Assembly: GCA_028823105.1 (NCBI GenBank)
Contig: JAPKCC010000005.1
Span: 1 to 59,370, forward strand
DNA length: 59,370 bases
Source: Phycisphaerales bacterium
Lineage (GTDB): Bacteria; Planctomycetota; Phycisphaerae; Phycisphaerales; SM1A02
Direction: 5' to 3'
Below the pieces are notes generated by a model that was not told where the DNA came from, ran no database searches, and saw only the letters and a program-made list of their open reading frames with translations. Both the position numbers and the translations under genes were made by a program. Below, in pieces: positions 45,049 through 54,052 of this stretch (the stretch's first letter is position 1; every line of letters begins with the position of its first letter).

Positions 45049-46404
45049 TCAGTCGATCGAGTCGAGCGAGATGTTCTTCGACCGCAGCGAACCAACCGTT
45101 TCATCACGCCAGACGACGACCATGCTCGGGGGACGACCGGAGGTCTCGTCACCGGGGACGAGCACCGATCGAGGAAACCCGGCGCGGCGGCCGAGATTCA
45201 TGACATCGACGTAGTGGACGCGGCCGAGTGCACCATCACGACCCAGCCGGCGCATCGCGATCGAACCGAGTTCGTCATCCGAGTCGGAGGCCGGTGCGAA
45301 GGTCGTCGACCCTGGCTCCCGATGGTCAATCCAGAGAACGATCGCATCACCGTTGGGAAGCATGACGACATCGGTACGACCGATGGTCTGTCGGGCGACG
45401 GTCTGTGGCGGGGCAAAGGTGGCGCCACCATCGCCGCTCCGCGATGCGAGTACTCGAGGCCCCTCTTCGCCTGCGGCGGTGAACCAGGCAACGACCATCT
45501 CGTCGCGAATGGCATCGACGCTCGGACCATTCACGGGGCAGGCGGGGAATTCCCATCGGTCACGAGAGACTGGCATCGGCGTCGTCCATCCGTCGGTGGT
45601 TCGACGTACGATGAAGATGTCCCTTTCCTCGTTCGGTCCTCGATCGCGGTACACCACCACCGGTCCATTCGAAGTCATCGCGACATCCGTATCGCAGCAC
45701 TCGCAGACCCGGGCATCGAGCCCGATCGAACGACGTGGAGCGGTCGCGGATGGGGAATCATCATTCGGGACGAGCGCCGTCCGAAGGGTCATCGCGCCGC
45801 CACCGCCATGACCATGGTCGCCGTGACCGTCATCGGCTCCCGGCGTCATCTGCCGTCCGTCGAGCCAGGTGAAGAGGACGCCATCGGGAAGCGGCAGCGC
45901 GGACACGAAACCATGTTCGACCGGACGCTCATCGTCATGGAGCCACCCGAGGTCGCTCCAGGTCGCACCCTCGTCGGTCGAGCGGGAGAGCATCACGCCA
46001 TAGGCATACGTGCCGCCGTCCATTTTTTGAAGGCGATGGGCGATCAAGGATCCATCCGGAGACCGGCGGATCGCGGGGCGATCGGCCCAGTTGGCGAAGA
46101 GGCCGCCGCCGTCGTAGATCGTGCGCGGCTCCGACCAGGTCAGGGCCGCGTCGCCTTCATCATCCGTCCCCGGTCCCAGACGACTGAAACGAATGGCCTG
46201 CGTCCCCTGATCATCAGGTTCGATCCAAGTCGCCAATACGCCATCGCCATCGGGACTGAGTTCGACGGCGAACGCCCCGTTGGCGGCGGGCGGGTCGGCA
46301 GTGGCGTTGGTGGTCCCGAGGGTGAGCAGGAGGATCGCGGATGTGAACAGTCGCGGGACCATCAAGACGCGAAGAGCGAATCGCGATTGTGGAATCATGG
46401 TCAT
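45049..46404 (-). CDS. Exported BNR/sialidase-like beta-propeller with CECC motif
   Basis: The protein has 451 residues. A signal peptide (about 1-36, ending in TNATA) precedes a six-bladed propeller. Asp-box repeats are seen as STDEGATW and SGDGGATF. A cysteine cluster, LDARVCECCDTDVA, lies between blades, and a His/Gly-rich insert DDGHGDHGHGGGG precedes it. These could bind metal. The catalytic FRIP arginine and Tyr/Glu pair of true sialidases are not evident, so neuraminidase activity is doubtful. It starts at an ATGA overlap with rmuC. Confidence 0.82.
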   Translation of the reverse strand: MTMIPQSRFALRVLMVPRLFTSAILLLTLGTTNATADPPAANGAFAVELSPDGDGVLATWIEPDDQGTQAIRFSRLGPGTDDEGDAALTWSEPRTIYDGGGLFANWADRPAIRRSPDGSLIAHRLQKMDGGTYAYGVMLSRSTDEGATWSDLGWLHDDERPVEHGFVSALPLPDGVLFTWLDGRQMTPGADDGHGDHGHGGGGAMTLRTALVPNDDSPSATAPRRSIGLDARVCECCDTDVAMTSNGPVVVYRDRGPNEERDIFIVRRTTDGWTTPMPVSRDRWEFPACPVNGPSVDAIRDEMVVAWFTAAGEEGPRVLASRSGDGGATFAPPQTVARQTIGRTDVVMLPNGDAIVLWIDHREPGSTTFAPASDSDDELGSIAMRRLGRDGALGRVHYVDVMNLGRRAGFPRSVLVPGDETSGRPPSMVVVWRDETVGSLRSKNISLDSID

Positions 46405-47843
46405 GATGCTGTTTCCTCTCCCGGGGGGAGTAGAAGTTCTTCGCGAACCACGCGGCGAGGTTCTGCCTCGATGACCACTGGGGTCTCGAGTTCGTCGGCG
46501 GTGGTCGCCCCGAGTTCTTTCATCTTTCGTGCGGCGGGAAGGATGGAGTTTTCCAGAGATCCGACGGCCCTGTTGTAGTCCTCGGTTCCCTGGCGAAGCC
46601 GGTCGCCAATTTTCATGAAATGTGAGTTGAAGGTACCCAGCCGTTCGTAGAGCGTCGCGCCAGCCTTGGCGATCTCACGCGCGTTGGCGGCGACCTTTTC
46701 TTCCTGCCAACCGTACGCCACAGCTTGGAGGAGCCCGACCAGAAGCGTCGGCGTGCAGATGAGAACATGCTTCTGCATCGCATCAAACTGGAGATCGGGT
46801 TTTCGTTCCAGGGCTGCGACCAACGCGCTTTCGATGGGCATGAACATCACGACGATGCGAGGGGTGCGTTCGAATTGTTCCCAGTACTTCTTATCAGAGA
46901 GATCGCGAACATGCTTCTCGACTGCACCAGCGTGCCGATGCAGCTGAGTCTCGCGGAGTTCCGGCGTCTCGCTTTCGAGCATATCGAGGTAGGCATCGAT
47001 TGCCACTTTCGAATCCACCACGATCTCTCCGCCGCCGGGCATCTTGACGATCATGTCGGGACGAAGAATCTTGTCGCTCCCGGCGACCTTCACGGAGACC
47101 TGCTCTTCGAAATCGCAGTGCTCTGACATTCCGGCAATCTCAACGATGTTTCGAAGTTGCATCTCGCCCCAACGGCCACGCTGTTCTGGTCGGCGGAGCG
47201 CGGAGACAAGTTTCCCCGTTTCATCTCGGAGCGACTTGTGCCCTTCCGCGATGACCTTCATTTGTTCTTCAATTCCCGTGAATGCTTTCACTCGACGGAC
47301 TTCAAGCTCCTGAAGCGTGGTCTGCTGCTTGGCAATCGACTCCTTCATGGGTTTCAGCAACGACTCGAGCTGTTCGTGACGCTTGCCAAGATCGCCGCCG
47401 ATTTTCTCTTGCGCGAGTTCGAAGTGGGCGGTGGCGAGTTTGACGAACTGGTCATTGTTCTCTTTGAGCGCTTCGACGCCGAGTGCCTTGAACGTCTCTT
47501 CGAAGCGTTTTCGGGCCTCTTCGAGACCACGCGCGTGCTCGTCGTGCTTTTCGTTGGCGGCCTTCAGATTCCCTTCCATCCGAGTAGTCGCAATCCGTGC
47601 TTCCTCCGCGGCTTTCATCGCGGTATCACGAGCTTCGACGGCGGTCCCGACCTCCGATTGAGACTCCGCAAGCCGGCTCTCGGTCTCGACGACCCGCGCG
47701 TTCGCGGCGTCCGTCCGCGCCTTGCTGGCGGCCAGTTCGGAACCGAGGTCCCCTTGCCGACGGCCAAGCCACAACGACACCCCGAGTGCCGCAAGGACGG
47801 CACCGAGGACGATTCCGGAGAACAGCCAGAGAAGATCGGTCAT
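46401..47843 (-). CDS. rmuC: DNA recombination protein RmuC
   Basis: The protein has 480 residues. An N-terminal membrane helix (about 5-27) is followed by a coiled coil of about 150 residues and the RmuC nuclease-like domain. The domain is complete: RGRWGEMQLRNIVEIAGM, LRPDMIVKMPGGGEIVVDSKVAIDAYLDMLE, FMPIESALVAALERKPDL and LICTPTLLVGLLQAVAYGWQEEK. RmuC limits recombination between inverted repeats, with a PD-(D/E)xK-type fold proposed. It is the first gene of a two-gene unit with the BNR protein. Confidence 0.96.
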   Translation of the reverse strand: MTDLLWLFSGIVLGAVLAALGVSLWLGRRQGDLGSELAASKARTDAANARVVETESRLAESQSEVGTAVEARDTAMKAAEEARIATTRMEGNLKAANEKHDEHARGLEEARKRFEETFKALGVEALKENNDQFVKLATAHFELAQEKIGGDLGKRHEQLESLLKPMKESIAKQQTTLQELEVRRVKAFTGIEEQMKVIAEGHKSLRDETGKLVSALRRPEQRGRWGEMQLRNIVEIAGMSEHCDFEEQVSVKVAGSDKILRPDMIVKMPGGGEIVVDSKVAIDAYLDMLESETPELRETQLHRHAGAVEKHVRDLSDKKYWEQFERTPRIVVMFMPIESALVAALERKPDLQFDAMQKHVLICTPTLLVGLLQAVAYGWQEEKVAANAREIAKAGATLYERLGTFNSHFMKIGDRLRQGTEDYNRAVGSLENSILPAARKMKELGATTADELETPVVIEAEPRRVVREELLLPPGEETAS

Positions 47844-47946
47844 GGTGCGATCCTAACACCCTGCCCTCGTCGATCTGACCCGATTTAGGCCTGAATCGAC
47901 TTGGTTCGAGTTGACGGTCGGAGATGAGGCATCGAAGGTATCGAGC

Positions 47947-49170
47947 ATGAAGCACCATTCCTCGACCCTGATGATTCTCGCCGCGATCCTCTTCACAATG
48001 CCGAGCCTCGCCTCTGTGATCAGTCGCCAAGCCGCGCCGGACACAGAAACGACGGTCTCTGGAGCACCCGCGGTCGTCGTCTTCGAAGCCGGAGTCGATG
48101 GGTATTCCCACATTCGGATCCCCTCCCTGCTGACCCTGGAGGACGGCAGCCTGCTTGCCTTCGCAGAGGGTCGTGCGGGAGGTGACCATGCGAAGAACGA
48201 CATCATTCTGAAGCGATCGACGGACCAAGGGATGACCTGGGGGCCGCTCCAGAGACTCGACGACCAGGGTGGCGACTCGCTCAACGATCCGATGGCGGTG
48301 GAGATCCGGCGGGGCCCCCACCGAGGACGAGTGGTCCTCTTCTATATGTCGTTTCCAGAGGGATGCCACACGAATTGCGTGAAGCCGGGATACGGGTCGG
48401 ACAGTTCGCGGAACTGGATGATGACCTCCGATGATCACGGCGCGACGTGGTCGAAGCCGCGCGACGTGACCGAGATCGTGCGTCGGCCGACCTCGAGCTT
48501 CGCAGGGAGTCCGGGGGTCGGGATCCAACTCGTCAAGGGTCCACATGCTGGTCGGTTGGTGATTCCGTATCGACAGGGACCCCTCTCTCGCGTCCAGATC
48601 TACATGCTGTTCTCGGATGACGGCGGTGCCATGTGGACTCGTGGTGAACTCGTCGACGATGGAACCGACGGGGGTGGCGGGGATGAAGTTGCGATCGCCG
48701 AACTCTCGGATGGAACGTTGATCCTCAATGCACGAGGACACAATGGCGCGCCAAAGTCTCGCAAGACTGCCCGATCGACGGACGGTGGCGTCACCTGGAC
48801 CCCGCTTGCGAATGATCCGTCGCTTCCGTCGCCCCACTGCATGGCGTCGATCATCCCGTTCAGCATCGAGACGGCGGCCGGTTCCCAGTCCGGGCTTCTC
48901 TATGCCGGACCGTGGAGCCCCGATCGGCGGGCCCTCGGCTCGATCTCGGTCAGTGACGCCGCCGGGGAGAACTGGTCGGGGCCCATCGAAGTGGTGCCGG
49001 GCGGCTTCGCGTACAGCCAGCTGTCGATGATCGGGAAAGGCGAGGTCGGGCTGCTCTTCGAAGGGGCGGGCTATGCCCAGATCGCCCTGCTGCGTCTTGA
49101 TCTCAAGGATCTTCTGATCCGGGCCGAGGCCGAATCACGCCCCGCCAATACCCCACCATCCGGATCCTGA
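47947..49170 (+). CDS. Exported GH33 sialidase
   Basis: The protein has 407 residues from ATG 47947, the start that gives a signal peptide (MKHHSS to about residue 25). The sialidase hallmark arginine is in HIRIPSLL. Five Asp boxes follow: STDQGMTW, SDDHGATW, SDDGGAMW, STDGGVTW and the degenerate SDAAGENW. The GGFAYSQLSMIGKGEVGLLFE segment carries the catalytic Tyr with its Glu nearby. It should release terminal sialic acid from glycans in the periplasm or outside. No sialate catabolism genes are in the window. A weak hairpin at 49194-49207 follows the stop. Confidence 0.93.
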   Translation: MKHHSSTLMILAAILFTMPSLASVISRQAAPDTETTVSGAPAVVVFEAGVDGYSHIRIPSLLTLEDGSLLAFAEGRAGGDHAKNDIILKRSTDQGMTWGPLQRLDDQGGDSLNDPMAVEIRRGPHRGRVVLFYMSFPEGCHTNCVKPGYGSDSSRNWMMTSDDHGATWSKPRDVTEIVRRPTSSFAGSPGVGIQLVKGPHAGRLVIPYRQGPLSRVQIYMLFSDDGGAMWTRGELVDDGTDGGGGDEVAIAELSDGTLILNARGHNGAPKSRKTARSTDGGVTWTPLANDPSLPSPHCMASIIPFSIETAAGSQSGLLYAGPWSPDRRALGSISVSDAAGENWSGPIEVVPGGFAYSQLSMIGKGEVGLLFEGAGYAQIALLRLDLKDLLIRAEAESRPANTPPSGS

Positions 49171-49268
49171 GCCGGTCAGCAGGCCAGGGATCGCTCAGGA
49201 ATCTGAGGCAAGACCCTCAATTTTCCAAATTCCACCCGAGTCCTGGAGACTCGACCCGGAGACCGGCC

Positions 49269-49868
49269 ATGGACTCAGTGGTGACGACGCACGACTGCCA
49301 TGATCTGGACGCGGTTCGATCCGGGGATCTCGAAGCCTTCGGGCGGATCCACGATCGGCATGCCCCCTTGGTGCTTTCTCTGTGTCGCCGCCGCGGCTTC
49401 GGTGGACCGAGTGGTTCACCGGCCGATGCCGAAGACGCGACTCAGGAGGTTTTCATCCGTGCCTACCGCAAACTCGACACCATCGAAGACTGCACTCGAC
49501 TCCGGTCCTGGCTCTGTGCCATTGCCGGGTACGTGCTTCGTGAACGCCGACGAGCGGCGGCTCGTCGGCATCGTCATGAGGGCGTCGCCATGACTGCTGC
49601 CATTCGAAGCCATGGAGGCGTCTCTTCGGTGACGCCCGAACAGGAACTGTCTCGACGAGAACAATTCGCCGCCCTCGAGTCCGCCCTGGACGGACTTGCG
49701 GACGAGGAGCGCCTCGCGATTCATCTTCATTATCTCGAACACGATCCGGTGGCGGCCGCCAAGGAATCGCTGGGGCTCTCCCGTAGTGGTTTCTACAAGT
49801 TGCTCGCCCGCGCCCGGACTCAACTCGCCAACCAACTCCGCGATCACGCGCCGGGGGACTCCCGATGA
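49269..49868 (+). CDS. ECF-type RNA polymerase sigma factor
   Basis: The protein has 199 residues with GGAG ahead of ATG 49269. Region 2 is seen as LEAFGRIHDRHAPLVLSLCRR and DAEDATQEVFIRAYRKLDTIEDCTRLRSWL. Region 4 is seen as LADEERLAIHLHYLEHDPVAAAKESLGLSRSGFYKLLARARTQL. No extra domains are present. Its stop overlaps the start of the VIT-VWA gene as ATGA, so both proteins are made in step. That is the usual arrangement for a sigma factor and its anti-sigma factor. A conserved autoregulated promoter could not be identified in the 98 bases upstream. Confidence 0.95.
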   Translation: MDSVVTTHDCHDLDAVRSGDLEAFGRIHDRHAPLVLSLCRRRGFGGPSGSPADAEDATQEVFIRAYRKLDTIEDCTRLRSWLCAIAGYVLRERRRAAARRHRHEGVAMTAAIRSHGGVSSVTPEQELSRREQFAALESALDGLADEERLAIHLHYLEHDPVAAAKESLGLSRSGFYKLLARARTQLANQLRDHAPGDSR

Positions 49869-52800
49869 ACCACCGACTCTTCAATCTCAGTATTCACCGC
49901 GCCCCCGATGCCCCTGGCTCGGGAGGTTCCGACGACCTTGACCGGCTCCTTCGCGACTGGCACGACGAGAACACCGCTTCGGCTCGCGCCGGCCGTGATC
50001 GCCTGCTGGAGTCGGTGACTGCGGAAGATGCTCCGGTCGGTCGGGTTGACGCCGACACCCCGAGGCCAAAGCCGGCTGCCGAAACCAATCGCGGCCGGAC
50101 GGTACGACGCCCGCTTGGTGGTGCGTCGCTCTTCTCCGGAAGCGGGCTCGCCGCGGCGGCGCTCTTCGTGGTCGTCGGTGTGCTGGCGGTGCTGGTGCTC
50201 CAGCCCTCGCCGAACGTGGCGTTTGCACAGGTGGTGCAGGTCCCCGACGGTGGCCGACTTGACGCTTTCGCCGTGGATGGCGAGGTGATCGGCCCTTGCC
50301 CGCTTCGTGGCACCGATGTCGATGTTGAAATCAGCGGACCGATGATTCGCGTCTCCCTTGCGCAGACCTTTGGAAACCCCTACGACACGCCGATCGAGGC
50401 GGTCTATACATTTCCGATGTCGCATCGTGCCGCGGTCGATCGCATGGTCATGACGGTCACCTCGCCCAACGGCGACGAGCGGGTGGTGGTCGGCGAAATC
50501 AAGGAACGCAACCTTGCCCGCGAGATCTACGAGGCGGCGAAGGATGCGGGATATGTGACGAGTCTCCTGGAACAGGAGCGACCGAACATCTTTACCCAGT
50601 CGGTCGCGAACATCGAGCCCGGCGCGACCGTGAAAGTCGAGATCGGCTACGTCGAGGTGCTGCTCGCCCGCGACGGCGAGTATGCCTTCGAGTTTCCCAC
50701 CGTGGTGGGACCCCGGTACATCCCGGGCGTCTCGAACACGCCGTCGAGCGGCCTTCCAGAAGGTGCCGTGCCACGTCGCGGACTCGTGCTTCGAGGCCCC
50801 TGCACCATCGTCCCCTTCGGCAATCAGGAAGCTTGGGCGGAGTTTCTCGAACGTTCGGACCAGGGGTTTGACGGCCTGACCTTCGGGAAGTGGATGCGTG
50901 ATCGGCGTACCTCCGAGGCTCCCGCGTCTTCCGGAAGTTCGGGCGATCTAGAGAATGTCAATGCCCGGACGTACTGGACCGAGAATCGTCTGTTCCAGGC
51001 TTTGTCGACCGCGACGCGGATCAAACGTCCCGTGTCCCTCGACATCGATTCCCGAGAAACCCGTGATCAACTCGCCGCGACCGGCATGGTCGAGTATCTC
51101 TCCCCCGTGAACAATGGCGATACCGCGGACACGGGGATCGACCACGTCAGGCTGGAGGAGTTCACGCTCTACCACGACGGTGATCGGACGGACCGCGGTC
51201 TCGGATCGATCAACGGTCGATGGTTCGCCTGGCACCTGCCCGACGCTCAAGAACCCGGCGGTGGCTTCGCCGAGCCAACCGACCAAGTCCCCGACGCAGA
51301 CCGAATCACGCCGATGCCGGTGCGTCCTCCGATGCGAGCTGGCCATGACATCGCGATCGAGGTGCGAGTCGACACTGGCGGCATTCCGATCACCTCGATC
51401 GACGCGCCGTTGCACGAGGTCGTCGAGACCCGTGACGGACCCGGTCGAATCGTCATCTCACTGGCGAACCGTCGGGAGATTCCCAATCGGGACTTCGTAC
51501 TACGTTGGCGGCTGCAGGACGACGCGATCACTGAAAGCGTGTTCACCCACGTCGCACCGGGGATCTTCACGGCCATCGTGCCGGAAACCCCAGTCGACTC
51601 GGCGAGTGTTCCCGGCGGATATCTGAGCATGGTGATCGCCCCGCCCGCCCGGGTCGAATCGAAGGAGATCCGCCGACGTGAACTCGTCTTCGTTCTCGAC
51701 ACCTCGGGTTCCATGAGAGGTTTTCCGATCGAGAAGAGTAAGGCCGTGGTCGCGCGATCGATCGACGCGATGCGTGACGGCGACACTTTCAACGTGATCA
51801 CATTCGCGGGCAAGACGTCTGTCCTCTGGCCTGATCCGAAGCCGGCCACCCCGGAGAACCGCGAGGCGGCCCGGCAGTTCATCGAGGGCCTCGCCGGCGG
51901 CGGCGGTACCGAAATGATGGACGCGATTCGAACCGCGCTCAATCCCACTGGTTCGTCCTCGGATCATCGATCGCCCGCCGAGCTTGCAGATCTCCCCGCC
52001 GATGGTCGGATGGTCGCGGTGGAAGCGCCGTATTCCGCCATCGACCGTGGCGAGGGTTCGACCTGGCTCGTGGTGCGGGACGGCCTTCGAATCCCGATGG
52101 AACTTCCCGTATCGCTTCCGACCGTCAAGGACGGCGACCCCATGGTTGCCCTTGAGGGTCGTTGGTCGACGGTGGAAGGCGTTCGTCGCTACGACGTCGC
52201 CATGGCTTCCTTCGCGGAAGCAGAAACCGTCCCGCCGCTTCGCATCGTGATGTTCCTGACCGACGGGTATGTCGGCAACGACCAGGGCATCATTCAGGCA
52301 ATTCGAGACAACGCAAAGTCGACCCGGGTGTTTTCGCTCGGAATCGGTAACAGCGTCAACCGGTATCTACTTGATTTGATGAGCCGGGAGGGCCGGGGTG
52401 CGGTCGAGTACGTATTGCTCGCCGACGGTGCCGACGAGATCGTGGAGCGACTCGCAAAGCGAATCGAATCACCGTTGCTCACCAACATCGAAGTCGTGGT
52501 CGAAGGTGTCGAGGCATTCGAAGTGCTTCCTCAGAACCCACAGGGACTGCTGCCCGACCTTTTCGATGCGGCCCCGATCATCCTTCACGCGAGGTACTTG
52601 CCATCGGCGGATGGGCCGGTGGAAGGCGTGGTACGAATCACCGGCGAGACCGCCACCGGTCCGTACGAACGTCGGATTCCAGTGGTCTTTGCATCGTCGA
52701 ACGATGACAACGCGGTGATCGCGACGCTGTGGGGTCGAGCGAAGGTCGACGATGTTCTTGCCCCCCATCTCGCCGCGGTCGAAAACGGATCGGTCTCGTC

Positions 52801-53953
52801 CACCATCGAAGCCCAAGTCGTCGCCCTTGGCGAGGCGTATTCGATTGTCACGCCGTTCACGAGTTTCATCGCGGTCGAGAAGTCACGAGTGGTGGTCGGC
52901 GGCCGGCCGATGCTCGTCGACATCCCGATCGAACTTCCCGAAGGAACCAACTGGGAAGGATTCTTCGGAGACGATTGCCCGCCGGTGGTTCTGGAGAATG
53001 CGATTCGTTGCGGGGTCGTGGTGTTGCCAGAACGAATCGACGGCGGCCGAGACATCGGGCTTCGGGATGAGTTGATGGAAATGGATCAAGATGTGGAGCT
53101 AGAAATCGTCGCCGAGTCAGAGGCTGAAGTGTTCTTCGAGAAGGGCAAGTCGAATGCCGGCGCGGTCGCTCGACCGGATCAGTCACGGGCGTCGAAGCGG
53201 AGCCAGGACCCTGCGGGATCGATCGTCGGCGGGCGTGCAAGACGAGCGTTGTCTCGCAAGTCCTCCACGGCGACTCGATCGTTTTCTGGAGCGACGGCCA
53301 CACCAAGCCGTGAAGGGCTCAGCCGAACACCTTCGCGCGGTTTCGGTGGCGGTGGCGGTGGCGGTGGCGGTGTAAGTGGTGGCGGCAGGTTCGCTGGGGG
53401 TGTCGTCGGTAAGACGGGAAATGCTCCGAGGCCCGCAGCACCACCGGCCGGTATGGCGCTCGGAACGACCCTCGCCGAGGAAAGTTCCGATCTCGGTGAA
53501 GATCGAAGGAACATTGACTCGCCCATCGAGCGTGGCGTGGATCTGGCAGCTCCGGAGGAGGTGGCGGTTGACGATCTTAAGGCGGTCGATGTTCTTGAGG
53601 CCGTCGAAGCAGCGGAACCGGAGCCGTCACTCGACATGGATCGTCTTTGGAAGGTTCTGGACCGTCGGTTGTTGCTGTTGGCATTTGGCGCCGATCCATC
53701 GGTGGTGCCCGGCCTGCCGGCTCACCGGCTCGATGGTTCACCTTGGATCAAGGACGGATCCGTCGAAGTCACTCTTCGGGTCGACGGCGGATCGCCTCTC
53801 GATCAAGGGGAGCAATTGAAAGCGGCCGGTCTGGTGATCGAAGGCAGCGACGCGTCGGCCAACATTCTGGTCGGACGAATCTCGATCGATCGTCTGTTCG
53901 ATCTGGCAGAACTCACATTCGTGCGTCGTGTGGTACCGACCAGCGGGAAGTGA
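49865..53953 (+). CDS. Membrane-anchored VIT-VWA protein, candidate anti-sigma sensor
   Basis: The protein has 1362 residues. A cytosolic part of about 92 residues (DDLDRLLRDWHDENTASARAG) precedes one membrane helix (about 94-113). A VIT domain follows (about 130-275) with the hallmark YTFPMSHRAAVDRM. An unusual region lies around 335-485. The VWA domain begins near 607 with the metal motif DTSGSM at Asp612 and contains LTDGYVG near 795; about 85 extra residues sit between GGGGTEMMDAI and that motif. Beta domains follow, then a Ser/Arg stretch, a poly-Gly linker near 1158-1175, and a C-terminal domain (about 1240-1362) resembling subtilisin propeptides. Coupling to the sigma gene suggests that the cytosolic part binds the sigma factor. 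That role is inferred. Confidence 0.88.
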   Translation: MNHRLFNLSIHRAPDAPGSGGSDDLDRLLRDWHDENTASARAGRDRLLESVTAEDAPVGRVDADTPRPKPAAETNRGRTVRRPLGGASLFSGSGLAAAALFVVVGVLAVLVLQPSPNVAFAQVVQVPDGGRLDAFAVDGEVIGPCPLRGTDVDVEISGPMIRVSLAQTFGNPYDTPIEAVYTFPMSHRAAVDRMVMTVTSPNGDERVVVGEIKERNLAREIYEAAKDAGYVTSLLEQERPNIFTQSVANIEPGATVKVEIGYVEVLLARDGEYAFEFPTVVGPRYIPGVSNTPSSGLPEGAVPRRGLVLRGPCTIVPFGNQEAWAEFLERSDQGFDGLTFGKWMRDRRTSEAPASSGSSGDLENVNARTYWTENRLFQALSTATRIKRPVSLDIDSRETRDQLAATGMVEYLSPVNNGDTADTGIDHVRLEEFTLYHDGDRTDRGLGSINGRWFAWHLPDAQEPGGGFAEPTDQVPDADRITPMPVRPPMRAGHDIAIEVRVDTGGIPITSIDAPLHEVVETRDGPGRIVISLANRREIPNRDFVLRWRLQDDAITESVFTHVAPGIFTAIVPETPVDSASVPGGYLSMVIAPPARVESKEIRRRELVFVLDTSGSMRGFPIEKSKAVVARSIDAMRDGDTFNVITFAGKTSVLWPDPKPATPENREAARQFIEGLAGGGGTEMMDAIRTALNPTGSSSDHRSPAELADLPADGRMVAVEAPYSAIDRGEGSTWLVVRDGLRIPMELPVSLPTVKDGDPMVALEGRWSTVEGVRRYDVAMASFAEAETVPPLRIVMFLTDGYVGNDQGIIQAIRDNAKSTRVFSLGIGNSVNRYLLDLMSREGRGAVEYVLLADGADEIVERLAKRIESPLLTNIEVVVEGVEAFEVLPQNPQGLLPDLFDAAPIILHARYLPSADGPVEGVVRITGETATGPYERRIPVVFASSNDDNAVIATLWGRAKVDDVLAPHLAAVENGSVSSTIEAQVVALGEAYSIVTPFTSFIAVEKSRVVVGGRPMLVDIPIELPEGTNWEGFFGDDCPPVVLENAIRCGVVVLPERIDGGRDIGLRDELMEMDQDVELEIVAESEAEVFFEKGKSNAGAVARPDQSRASKRSQDPAGSIVGGRARRALSRKSSTATRSFSGATATPSREGLSRTPSRGFGGGGGGGGGVSGGGRFAGGVVGKTGNAPRPAAPPAGMALGTTLAEESSDLGEDRRNIDSPIERGVDLAAPEEVAVDDLKAVDVLEAVEAAEPEPSLDMDRLWKVLDRRLLLLAFGADPSVVPGLPAHRLDGSPWIKDGSVEVTLRVDGGSPLDQGEQLKAAGLVIEGSDASANILVGRISIDRLFDLAELTFVRRVVPTSGK

Positions 53954-53973
53954 GAGACGCCCGTCGAAAAGAG

Positions 53974-54010
53974 CACGCCCGTCCTTCTCTTAGGGAGAAG
54001 GCCGGGCGTG
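53974..54010 (+). terminator. Rho-independent terminator of the sigma/VIT-VWA operon
   Basis: CACGCCCG and CCTTCTC form the left arm, GAGAAGG and CGGGCGTG the right arm, with one T-C mismatch and a TTAGG loop. TTTGTTT follows directly. It begins 20 bases after the VIT-VWA stop. Confidence 0.9.
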
Positions 54011-54052
54011 TTTGTTTCTCGAAGGGGGTGAATCATCCCGGTCGGCGTGGAC

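Noticed and set aside
45214-46578. A plus-strand frame of 454 codons opposite the BNR gene
   Set aside because: The minus strand encodes a signal peptide, Asp boxes and an ATGA link to rmuC. The plus frame has no recognisable motif.
47626-48837. A minus-strand frame of 403 codons across the sialidase gene
   Set aside because: It is antisense to five Asp boxes and the RIP motif of a clear sialidase and shows only Arg-rich sequence.
53345-53375. GGC/GGT triplet run as a possible frameshift or assembly fault
   Set aside because: The frame continues correctly on both sides and encodes a glycine linker before a conserved-looking domain.
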